DNA from: Segatella copri
Lineage (GTDB): Bacteria > Bacteroidota > Bacteroidia > Bacteroidales > Bacteroidaceae
Assembly: GCF_015074785.1 (NCBI RefSeq)
Contig: NZ_CP042464.1
Location: forward strand, 3,225,001-3,289,000
Length of the DNA stretch: 64,000 nt
Direction of reading: 5' to 3'
In this document: piece after piece, positions 9,427-16,760 of the stretch
Position numbering within the stretch: position 1 is the stretch's first letter
Layout: every line of letters begins with the position of its first letter
Notes under the pieces: model-generated
What the model was told of the DNA's origin: nothing
Database searches by the model: none
What the model saw: the letters and a program-made list of their open reading frames with translations, nothing else
Translations under genes and position numbers: made by a program

Positions 9427-10137
9427 ATGGATATTAAGATTCAGAATCTCAAAAAAATATATAATGGCAATACCGTACTCGATATTGATAATCTGGGTGT
9501 TGCAAAGGGCGAGCTGATAGGACTCGTAGGTAATAATGGTGCGGGCAAGACCACCTTGCTCCGTCTGATTCTCGACCTGATTCAGGCTGATGATGGTTTC
9601 GTGGAAAGCAATGGACAGAAGGTGAACGAGAGTGAGACCTGGAAGGAATATACCGGCAGTTACATCGACGGCAGATTCCTCATCGACTTCCTCACCCCTG
9701 AGGAATATTTCGATTTCATCGCTGATGTTTATCACATTGACGATGAAACCCTGCAGGAGCGATTGGCTCAGTTTGAGGGCTTTATGCACGATGAAATCAT
9801 GGGAACCAAGAAGTATCTCCGCGATTTCTCTCAGGGCAACCGACAGAAGATTGGTATCATCGGAGCGATGATTATTAATCCGAAGGTTCTTCTCCTGGAT
9901 GAGCCGTTCAACTATCTCGACCCATCTTCTCAGATGACTATCGCCCACATGATTCAGCGCATCTGCAAGGAGCAGGGCACCACGGTCATCATCTCCAGCC
10001 ATAACCTCAACTTCGTTGCCGACATCTCCACCCGCATCCTTCTGCTGGAGAAAGGCAAGCTGGTGAAGGATCTTCCTAATGCCGATGGTGCTGCCATCGC
10101 TGAACTCAACGAGTACTTCGGTATTCAGGCGGAATAA
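9427..10137 (+). CDS. ABC transporter ATP-binding protein (partner of DUF5687 permease)
   Basis: 236 aa, a single nucleotide-binding domain. Walker A is GNNGAGKTT (35-43), the signature is FSQGNRQ (about 138-144), Walker B is VLLLDEPFNYLD, followed by a switch-histidine region ISSHN. Resembles the CcmA/NatA-type exporters with one ATPase and one separate permease. Cytoplasmic face of the inner membrane; substrate unknown. It ends the two-gene operon; the next gene has its own promoter. Confidence 0.93.
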   Translation: MDIKIQNLKKIYNGNTVLDIDNLGVAKGELIGLVGNNGAGKTTLLRLILDLIQADDGFVESNGQKVNESETWKEYTGSYIDGRFLIDFLTPEEYFDFIADVYHIDDETLQERLAQFEGFMHDEIMGTKKYLRDFSQGNRQKIGIIGAMIINPKVLLLDEPFNYLDPSSQMTIAHMIQRICKEQGTTVIISSHNLNFVADISTRILLLEKGKLVKDLPNADGAAIAELNEYFGIQAE

Positions 10138-10176
10138 ACTTTTTCCGTTAATATTATACAAATTCCATGATATGAT

Positions 10177-10207
10177 TTGTATAATTATCGTTAAATGCTT
10201 ACCTTTG
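10177..10207 (+). promoter_or_regulatory. Promoter of trmB
   Basis: TTTG at 10177-10180, a 19-nt spacer, then TACCTTTG at 10200-10207: a full -33/-7 Bacteroidota promoter. It shows that an upstream in-frame ATG at 10195 lies in the promoter and cannot be the start. Confidence 0.75.
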
Positions 10208-10233
10208 TACCCAAACGAAGAAAAAAAGAATCA

Positions 10234-11004
10234 ATGAGCAAAGGAAAATTAGCAAAGTTTGCGGATATGGAGCGTTTCGAGAACGTGTTCCAGTATCCAT
10301 ATAGTGTTGTAGATGACGTGCCTTTCGATATGAAGGGCAAGTGGCGTGAGATGTATTTCCACAATGATAACCCTATCGTGCTGGAGTTGGGATGCGGCAA
10401 GGGTGAATATACCGTGGAACTTGCCAAGCTCTATCCTGAAATGAACTTCATCGGTGTGGATATCAAGGGCGCACGTATGTGGACCGGTGCCAAGAAGGCG
10501 ATAGAGGAAGGACAGAAGAACGTGGCTTTCCTCCGTACCAACATCGAAATTATCGACCGCTTCTTTGCCGAGGATGAGGTGCAGGAAATCTGGCTCACCT
10601 TCTCTGACCCGCAGATGAAGAATCCTCGCAAGCGTCTTACATCTACATACTTCATGAACCGTTATCGCCACTTCCTCGTGGATGGTGGCATCATCCATCT
10701 GAAGACGGACTCCAACTTCCTCTTCACCTATACTACTTATATGGTGGATGGCAACCATCTGCCTGTGCTCTTCCGCACAGAGGACCTCTATCATCAGGAG
10801 GGTATCGACGAGGAAACCCGTAAGATTCTCTCTATCCAGACCTATTATGAGAGTATGTGGATAGAGCGTGGCTTGAACATCAAGTATCAGAAGTTCGCCT
10901 TGCCACGTGAGGGCGAGTTGGTGGAACCTGATATTGAGATTCCGCTGGATGATTATCGCAGTTATCGCCGTGATAAGCGAAGCTCAAAGGATACAGCGAA
11001 GTAG
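10234..11004 (+). CDS. trmB: tRNA (guanine-N7-)-methyltransferase TrmB
   Basis: 256 aa from ATG 10234. The SAM-binding motif is [14 protein letters not shown], and the family block [16 protein letters not shown] follows, as in TrmB. It forms m7G46 in the variable loop of many tRNAs using S-adenosylmethionine. The start is chosen over an in-frame ATG 39 nt upstream because a -7 box sits at 10200-10207. The C-terminus ends in a basic tail ([13 protein letters not shown]). Single-gene unit, followed by a repeat array. Confidence 0.95.
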   Translation: MSKGKLAKFADMERFENVFQYPYSVVDDVPFDMKGKWREMYFHNDNPIVLELGCGKGEYTVELAKLYPEMNFIGVDIKGARMWTGAKKAIEEGQKNVAFLRTNIEIIDRFFAEDEVQEIWLTFSDPQMKNPRKRLTSTYFMNRYRHFLVDGGIIHLKTDSNFLFTYTTYMVDGNHLPVLFRTEDLYHQEGIDEETRKILSIQTYYESMWIERGLNIKYQKFALPREGELVEPDIEIPLDDYRSYRRDKRSSKDTAK

Positions 11005-11087
11005 ATTTCTACAATGATTTGAATAAGCTTCCGCAATGCTTTGAATGCCTTTCCTCAAGTGTTATTGGCGTTTGAAGAATGCGTCAT

Positions 11088-11250
11088 AAGTATCTGAAAG
11101 AAGTAACTGAAGTTGTTCGGAGATACAATAGAAGTTGTTGGAACAGTAAGTATCTCGAAGCGCACAACAGTTGATATGCGGTCGCACATCAGCTGTTGTG
11201 CGCTTGTCTTTCAGCTGTTGTGCATGCGTAGAACAGCTGTTGTGCGGCTT
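11088..11250. repeat. Degenerate tandem array with 22-nt period and palindromic cores
   Basis: CAGCTGTTGTGC occurs at 11190-11201, 11212-11223 and 11234-11245, exactly 22 nt apart, with a weaker copy (CAGTTGATATGC) at 11168-11179. Read as 18-nt units plus 4-nt spacers (11162-11179, 11184-11201, 11206-11223, 11228-11245), the cores are full or partial palindromes of the form GCACAACAGCTGTTGTGC. Upstream GAAGTTGTT at 11109 and 11131 keeps the same 22-nt period, and AAGTATCT at 11088 fits one period earlier. The geometry equals that of the array at 24606. The stretch 11005-11264 holds no gene. Function unknown. Confidence 0.8.
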
Positions 11251-11264
11251 TTTAATGGAAATTC

Positions 11265-12266
11265 TTATTGATTGTCTTTGTTAATCAAGTTGACGACTAC
11301 TTTTACCATTACATCTTTTTCCTCAGTTCTGCTTTCTGCAATCATCAGAGTCAGGGCAACTAGTGTGTTGTCGGCAATTCTCTTATGTCCATTTTCTGCA
11401 TACAGAATGCCATTTTTCTCCATAAACCAAAGAAAAAGCATGGCCGCAATTCTCTTGTTGCCATCGCTGAATGAATGGTTTTTTACGACAAGGTAGAGCA
11501 GCATGGCTGCTTTTTCTTCTACCGAAGCGTAGAGTTCTTCACCACCGAAGGTTTGGTAAATCTGACCTATGCTGCTCTTGAATGAATCATCCTTCTCATT
11601 GGCAAACCATTTACTGCCTCCAAACTTTTCTTTCAAAGCATTGATGGCTTCCATTGCATTTTCGTAGGTGGCATGGAACGGCTCGGCTTGAGTCGTCTTG
11701 TCTATGAGTAATGTCTGATAATCATATTTGTCGAGAGTATCCAGGGCATAAACATAGTCGCTGATGACATTGAACAGTCCGTTATATTCGCCCTCGGATA
11801 CTTGATCTTGCAATGTAATCGCACGTGACATCAAACGAACCACTTCTTTCAGTTCGTTGTAATTGTCTAGGCGTTTCTGGTTGATGGCATAACCCTTGAT
11901 AATGTATTGCTTCAAGATAGAGGTTGCCCAACGGCGGAAAGAGGTCGCATTCTTGCTATTCACTCTGTACCCTACCGAAATAATCATGTCAAGATTATAA
12001 TAAGGAATATCACGAATGATTTGTCTCTTACCCTCAAAACGAACCTGTGCATTTTTTGCACAAGTTGACTTTTCGTCTAGTTCTTGACTCTTGTAAATGT
12101 TGCGAATGTGTCGTGTAACAGATGTTCTGTCAACAGCAAACAATTCTGCCATTTGGCTTTGTGTAAGCCAAACGGTATCATTCTCTAATTTTACATTCAG
12201 CTCTATGTTGCCCTCTGGGGAACGATAGATTTCGATGGAAGAATTTCTCTGCTCCATACCTTTCAT
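11265..12266 (-). CDS. RhuM-like / Fic (Doc-type) fusion protein
   Basis: 333 aa. Residues 10-150 match the RhuM (virulence-associated) domain: a winged-helix-like stretch LTQSQMAELFAVDRTSVTRHI, then IISVGYRVNSKNATSFRRWA. Residues about 160-330 form a Fic/Doc fold with the loop HSFSDGNKRIAA (His264, Phe266, Asp268, Asn270, Lys271, Arg272). The Lys after GN makes it Doc-like (HxFxDxNKR) rather than the HPFxxGNGR of AMPylators; Doc phosphorylates EF-Tu. No adjacent small antitoxin gene is visible, so the N-terminal domain may be regulatory. ATG 12257 is an alternative start. Minus-strand -7 box TATCTTTG at 12319-12312. Confidence 0.85.
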   Translation of the reverse strand: MKGMEQRNSSIEIYRSPEGNIELNVKLENDTVWLTQSQMAELFAVDRTSVTRHIRNIYKSQELDEKSTCAKNAQVRFEGKRQIIRDIPYYNLDMIISVGYRVNSKNATSFRRWATSILKQYIIKGYAINQKRLDNYNELKEVVRLMSRAITLQDQVSEGEYNGLFNVISDYVYALDTLDKYDYQTLLIDKTTQAEPFHATYENAMEAINALKEKFGGSKWFANEKDDSFKSSIGQIYQTFGGEELYASVEEKAAMLLYLVVKNHSFSDGNKRIAAMLFLWFMEKNGILYAENGHKRIADNTLVALTLMIAESRTEEKDVMVKVVVNLINKDNQ

Positions 12267-12676
12267 TATTTAAATGTCCTTACACTAGTACCCAACTTTT
12301 GGATAATTCGGCAAAGATACGATAATTATCTGATTCCTACAAGGTTTTCGAGTATTTTTTCTTCTTTTTGATGAAATTTGCGAAAGATTGAAATGGAAGG
12401 AATGTTTTGTTTTTGATTACTTCCAGATTAAATATCAGGACTAGTCTTAGGTTAAGGATATGTATAGTATGTTATGTTCTTCCTATACCTTTTGTTAAAT
12501 CCGGGAATAATCTTGTTGAATTCAAGAAAAAAAGGTGGAAATGCTTGGCGTTTCCACCTTATTTTATTATATTTGCAGCAAGTTTTTGAAGAAATGCAGT
12601 ATTCTCAGGGACTGCATGGAACTGACGAAACGACTAAAAGAACAGAAAAGTAATAACTAACTAGATAAACGACAAA
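12267..12676. promoter_or_regulatory. Intergenic region with divergent promoters and a hairpin
   Basis: On the minus strand TATCTTTG (12319-12312), with CTTG 20 nt upstream (12343-12340), would drive the RhuM-Fic gene. On the plus strand TATATTTG (12568-12575) would drive the GH3 gene with a leader of about 95 nt. A perfect 10-bp inverted repeat, AAGGTGGAAA at 12532-12541 and its complement at 12551-12560 with a 9-nt loop, sits just upstream of the GH3 -7 box where a regulator could bind, or marks the end of a lost upstream transcript. I see no convincing gene here. Confidence 0.55.
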
Positions 12677-15034
12677 ATGATGAACTACAAGAAATTGGCT
12701 CTTACCGTTGCGGCTGGAGCGATGGCAACAACAATGATGGCGCAATCTGCACCAAAATTGAATGCCAACAACATCGACGAAGTAATCAAGGCGATGACCT
12801 TGGAAGAAAAAGCCCAGATGCTGGTGGGCGGTGGTAACGATGGATTCGTGGGCAGTGGCGCTATGCTCGGACATCAGAAGAAGTTCGTGCCGGGTGCTGC
12901 GGGTACTACTGTAGCCATCCCTCGTCTCGGCATTCCTACTACCGTTCAGTGTGATGGTCCTGCCGGTGTTCATATCGATGCTCATCGCCAAGGTGACAGC
13001 CGTAGCTACTTTGCTACCGGTTTCCCTATCGGAACCTGTCTGGCTTCTACCTGGAACACTGACCTGGTACGCAAGGTGGGTGAGGCTATCGGTAACGAAA
13101 CCCTGGAGTATGGCTGTGATGTTGTGCTCGGACCGGGTATGAACCTGCATCGCAATCCGCTCTGCGGCCGTAACTTTGAGTATTATTCTGAAGATCCAAT
13201 CGTAACGGGTCTTATCGGAACCGCCTTTGTACAGGGTGTGCAGAGTCAGGGCGTGGGTGTAAGTGCCAAGCACTTTGCCGTGAACTCTCAGGAAACTGAC
13301 CGTACCAAGGTGGATGAGCGATTGAGCCAGCGTGCTCTCCGTGAGCTGTACCTGAAGGGTTTCGAGATGATGGTTCGCAAGAGCAATCCTTGGACTATCA
13401 TGTCTGCCTATAATAAGATTAACGGTGTTTATGCCCAGGGCAACAAGGGACTCTTGACCGATATTCTCCGCAACGACTGGGGATATAAGGGAATCGTGGA
13501 GACCGACTGGATTGGTAAGCGTGCCGACCTTCCGCTGGAACAGGAAGTAGAGGCTGGCAACGACCTGATGATGCCAGGTTATCCAGCTCAGGTGCAGGAT
13601 ATTGTTGATGCAGTAAAGAATGGCAAGCTGGATATCAAGGATGTGGACCGCAATGTTCGCCGTATGCTCGAATATATCGTGAAGACTCCTCGATTCAAGG
13701 GATATAAATATAGTGGTGAGCCAGACTTGAAGGCTCATGCTGCCATCACCCGTCAGAGTTCTACCGAGGGTATGGTGCTCCTGAAGAATGATGCCGCTCT
13801 TCCTATCCAGGGCTTGAAGACCGTGGCGCTCTTCGGTGTCAACTCTTACGACTTCATGTCGGGTGGCCTTGGCAGTGGAGCAGTTAATGTAGGCTATTCT
13901 GTAGATATGGTTACCGGTTTGAAGAATATCGGCGTGGCAACTACTCCTCAGCTTACGGAAATCTATCAGAATTATGTGAAGTATGCCAAGGCTAAGTTGA
14001 AGGCAGACAAGAATCCGATGATGTGGTTCCTGGATCAGGGTCAGCCAAAGCTCGATGAAATCGAGATTACTGAGCGTTGTGTAGCTGGCGAGGAGCCAAA
14101 GGCAGACGCTGCTATCATCACCATCGGTCGTCAGGCAGGTGAGGGAATGGATCGCCAGATCAATGGTGAGTTCAACCTCAGTCAGATAGAGCAGGATATG
14201 ATTTTCCGTGTATCTGATGCTTTTCATGCCAAGGGTAAGAAGGTGATTGTCATCATCAACTCTGGTTCTGTGATGGAGACTGCCAGCTGGAGAGACCGTG
14301 TGGATGCTATTCTCGTAGCTTGGCAGCCAGGTATCGAGGGCGGCAACTCTGTAGCTGATATCCTGACTGGTAAGGTGAATCCATCGGGTAAGTTGACCAT
14401 GACCTGGCCTATCGCTGCTACCGATCATCCTTCTACAGCCAACTTTGCCAAGGATTACGATATGTATACCTACAAGAATCTGCTGGATTGGAGCAAGGGT
14501 AATATCAAGGGTTACGATTATAGCAACCACGAGGAGGATATCTACGTAGGTTATCGCTACTTTGATACCTTCAAGAAGAATGTGGCTTATCCTTTCGGTT
14601 ATGGCTTGAGCTATACTACCTTCGAGTTTGGCAAGCCATCAGTCAAGGCTAAAGGCAACAATATCGAGGTTAGCGTAACTATCAAGAATACCGGTAAGGT
14701 TGCCGGCAAGGAAGTTGCTGAGGTTTATGTTACCGCTCCTAAGGGCGCTTACGAGAAGCCAGCCAAGGAACTCAAGACCTTCGGCAAGACCAAGTTGCTG
14801 AATCCAGGTGAGAGCCAGACTTTGAAGATGACCCTCGAGAAGCGTGATCTTGCCAGCTTCGATGAGGCCAACAGTCAGTGGAAGGTAGATGCAGGTAACT
14901 ATCTCTTTAAGGTAGGTAGTGACGTAGAGAACATCAAGGGTACTGCTACATTGAAGGTGGCAGAATACACCGAGAAGACAAGCAATGCCTGCGCTCCTAA
15001 TGTTCAGTTGAACTATCTGAAGCAGAATAAATAA
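12677..15034 (+). CDS. GH3 beta-glucosidase / beta-xylosidase, periplasmic
   Basis: 785 aa with a signal peptide (about 1-22, ending MMAQ). Residues 30-350 form the GH3 TIM barrel with KHFAVNSQE (198-206) and nucleophile Asp277 in GIVETDW. Residues about 370-640 form the alpha/beta sandwich, and 650-765 a fibronectin III-like domain (VTIKNTGKVAGKEVAEVYV). Length and domain order are typical of BglX-type enzymes that remove terminal beta-glucose or beta-xylose. It stands alone with its own promoter and terminator, so a link to the xylan cassette 5 kb away is only possible. The MM start leaves ATG 12680 as an equal alternative. Confidence 0.92.
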   Translation: MMNYKKLALTVAAGAMATTMMAQSAPKLNANNIDEVIKAMTLEEKAQMLVGGGNDGFVGSGAMLGHQKKFVPGAAGTTVAIPRLGIPTTVQCDGPAGVHIDAHRQGDSRSYFATGFPIGTCLASTWNTDLVRKVGEAIGNETLEYGCDVVLGPGMNLHRNPLCGRNFEYYSEDPIVTGLIGTAFVQGVQSQGVGVSAKHFAVNSQETDRTKVDERLSQRALRELYLKGFEMMVRKSNPWTIMSAYNKINGVYAQGNKGLLTDILRNDWGYKGIVETDWIGKRADLPLEQEVEAGNDLMMPGYPAQVQDIVDAVKNGKLDIKDVDRNVRRMLEYIVKTPRFKGYKYSGEPDLKAHAAITRQSSTEGMVLLKNDAALPIQGLKTVALFGVNSYDFMSGGLGSGAVNVGYSVDMVTGLKNIGVATTPQLTEIYQNYVKYAKAKLKADKNPMMWFLDQGQPKLDEIEITERCVAGEEPKADAAIITIGRQAGEGMDRQINGEFNLSQIEQDMIFRVSDAFHAKGKKVIVIINSGSVMETASWRDRVDAILVAWQPGIEGGNSVADILTGKVNPSGKLTMTWPIAATDHPSTANFAKDYDMYTYKNLLDWSKGNIKGYDYSNHEEDIYVGYRYFDTFKKNVAYPFGYGLSYTTFEFGKPSVKAKGNNIEVSVTIKNTGKVAGKEVAEVYVTAPKGAYEKPAKELKTFGKTKLLNPGESQTLKMTLEKRDLASFDEANSQWKVDAGNYLFKVGSDVENIKGTATLKVAEYTEKTSNACAPNVQLNYLKQNK

Positions 15035-15073
15035 TTCGTGGTTTGTGCAAAATGAAATAGATTAAACAGAAAC

Positions 15074-15108
15074 GCCTCTATCTCCGAAAAAGAGATAGAG
15101 GCTTTTTT
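15074..15108 (+). terminator. Rho-independent terminator after GH3 gene
   Basis: Perfect 11-bp stem (15074-15084 GCCTCTATCTC with 15092-15102), 7-nt loop and a T run. Confidence 0.9.
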
Positions 15109-15167
15109 ATTGTAATTCCGTTGTAAGGAATTGACCACACAGCGCACGCAGATAGTTCGCTTTTATT

Positions 15168-16262
15168 CTAGCATTGTTCGCTTACCTCTTCATAGATTTT
15201 GCGGCATCTGTTTTCCTTCATTTTATTCTTTACGCCAACGGCTATCATATCCTCTACGGTCGGATGCCCAGTTCCATTTACAGATGTTGCGTGTTCACCA
15301 TTATATCCCTCGGTGCAATGGGTGAGGTCGTAGGCAGGAGCTAAATGCCAATGCCATTTGCCATCGCTCTCTTTCTGAACCAAGAAAGAGAAGTTCTTGC
15401 AGTGGTCGTCCTTGTTGTCCATTATGTAATTAAAAACCATGCGGCGGAACATCTCTTCTACATCCTCTTGGCTCTGAGTAAGATAACCAGTAAGCGCCAA
15501 AAGGTTGAGATAATCGAGAATGGGGTTGGAAAGGGAAACGTTGAGCAAGGCTCCAGCTGTGGCTACGTGAATGCGTTCGCCTGTTGGAGAAATGTCGAAG
15601 CGACGGCAGGCAAAATACTTGTTGTTTAACAGTTTGAAGTCGGGTACTTGGATACCACATTGCTTGGCTATCTTATTATAATGATACTCTTGCTTTCCCA
15701 TATCTTGTGGGTCATAGGTATGGCGAAACTTGACCAACCAATGGCCATCCTCATTTGTGAAAATGGCTTTCGGGCGACAACCGCCACTATTACCACTATT
15801 ATATAATAGCAAACCAGCGTCATTATCCTGTTGCTCCTTCAATACTTCCAAGGCTTTGGCTTGTAAAAGGTCAAAGTCCTCAATCTCGTGTCCAGTCTGG
15901 ATAGAAGTTATAGGTTCGTAGGTCAATGCGCCCATACCTCCATTGCCCACGATGCTCAGTCGGTCGAGAGCAGATAGCTCAAAGTCGTTGATGCCCTCTT
16001 TTAGCAAGGCTTTATGCAATAGGTATCTACCATATCCATCGGGAAGGCTGTCTTCGAAGATGCCAAAGTTCCCGTTGAAAGGGGTGGCTTTGGCAATGAA
16101 AAGACCAGGCTTCAGTGGCAATTCCAACGGAGATATACTAAAGCCAGATGCCAACCACTGATTGTCATACTCGAATGTGCATACTTTTCCATCGGCACTC
16201 AATGACAGTGTGCCGACTTTCTCCTGGTGATATTTCACGGCTAAAGATTCTATATGTTTCAT
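15168..16262 (-). CDS. hipA: HipA-family serine/threonine kinase toxin
   Basis: 364 aa. Residues 1-115 are the HipA N-terminal subdomain (GTLSLSADG, PLKPG, FGIFEDSLPDGYGRYLL); residues about 150-345 are the kinase domain with the Gly-rich SGNSGG loop (156-161), NKDDHCKNFSF (catalytic Asp285/286, His287, Asn290) and PAYDLTHC with the metal-binding Asp312. HipA of E. coli phosphorylates glutamyl-tRNA synthetase and causes persistence; this target may differ. Shorter than E. coli HipA (440 aa) but with the catalytic parts intact. Its ATG overlaps the stop of the upstream hipB-like gene by 4 nt, implying translational coupling. Confidence 0.92.
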   Translation of the reverse strand: MKHIESLAVKYHQEKVGTLSLSADGKVCTFEYDNQWLASGFSISPLELPLKPGLFIAKATPFNGNFGIFEDSLPDGYGRYLLHKALLKEGINDFELSALDRLSIVGNGGMGALTYEPITSIQTGHEIEDFDLLQAKALEVLKEQQDNDAGLLLYNSGNSGGCRPKAIFTNEDGHWLVKFRHTYDPQDMGKQEYHYNKIAKQCGIQVPDFKLLNNKYFACRRFDISPTGERIHVATAGALLNVSLSNPILDYLNLLALTGYLTQSQEDVEEMFRRMVFNYIMDNKDDHCKNFSFLVQKESDGKWHWHLAPAYDLTHCTEGYNGEHATSVNGTGHPTVEDMIAVGVKNKMKENRCRKIYEEVSEQC

Positions 16263-16603
16263 TGTCTGTAAGCCTTTTTCTTGTTAGCGTTTCTTTTTAT
16301 CTGTTGCAACTCCTCCATGGTGGAGTACTTGGGTTGCGAGAAGACGTTCTTGATTTCTGAGGTGTAGTCCAACGCTATGGCGATACCAATCAGATTTTTG
16401 AGGGAGATGAGGCCTTTTTGCTCGAATCTGGTGATGTTGCTGACGGCAACGCCTGACTTGTCTGCCACTTGCTCACGTGTCAGATTCTTTTCTATTCTTC
16501 GTTTTCTGAAGTCGTTTGCCATCTCCTTTGCAATCTCATCAGGATTGTCGTGGAGGTAGCTGTCTAATATTGCTAATATATTATTCGTTTCTTGCATAAT
16601 CAT
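16259..16603 (-). CDS. hipB: HipB-like antitoxin, XRE-family DNA-binding protein
   Basis: 114 aa with a Cro/C1-type helix-turn-helix at about 38-92 (LTREQVADKSGVAVSNITRFE) and a basic C-terminal tail (KRNANKKKAYRQ). Overlaps hipA by 4 nt and precedes it, the usual antitoxin-first order. Expected to bind HipA and repress the operon. MIM at the start offers ATG 16603 or 16597. The promoter at 16663-16632 is flanked by AT-rich repeats that could be the operator. Confidence 0.9.
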   Translation of the reverse strand: MIMQETNNILAILDSYLHDNPDEIAKEMANDFRKRRIEKNLTREQVADKSGVAVSNITRFEQKGLISLKNLIGIAIALDYTSEIKNVFSQPKYSTMEELQQIKRNANKKKAYRQ

Positions 16604-16631
16604 TGGGATAATAATAAGATATTATCAGTTG

Positions 16632-16663
16632 CAAAGATACAAATAATAATGTTATGTTCCAAA
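16632..16663 (-). promoter_or_regulatory. Promoter of hipBA
   Basis: On the minus strand TTTG (16663-16660), a 20-nt spacer and TATCTTTG (16639-16632): a near-perfect Bacteroidota promoter 28 nt before the hipB start. ATTATTTG/ATAAT repeats around the -7 box are candidate HipB sites. Confidence 0.75.
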
Positions 16664-16722
16664 TAAAAATCAACTAAAAAAGTTAAAATCCCTTATAACC
16701 TTGTCTCTTATCCTTAAAAGCA

Positions 16723-16758
16723 AAGAACTCCCATCTCTGAAAAGAGACGGGAGTTCTT
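16723..16758 (-). terminator. Terminator of the outer-membrane protein operon
   Basis: A 16-bp stem (16723-16738 with 16743-16758) with one non-Watson-Crick pair and a 4-nt loop, directly after the stop at 16761 in the minus direction. The T tail is short and interrupted. Confidence 0.75.
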
Positions 16759-16760
16759 GT

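Noticed and set aside
11088..11250. CRISPR array or plasmid iterons
   Set aside because: Repeats are palindromic and contiguous with 4-nt spacers, no cas or rep gene is near, and the setting is chromosomal.
12407..12589. Small 60-aa protein on the plus strand
   Set aside because: Low-complexity composition, no recognisable motif, and it runs through the hairpin and -7 box of the GH3 promoter.
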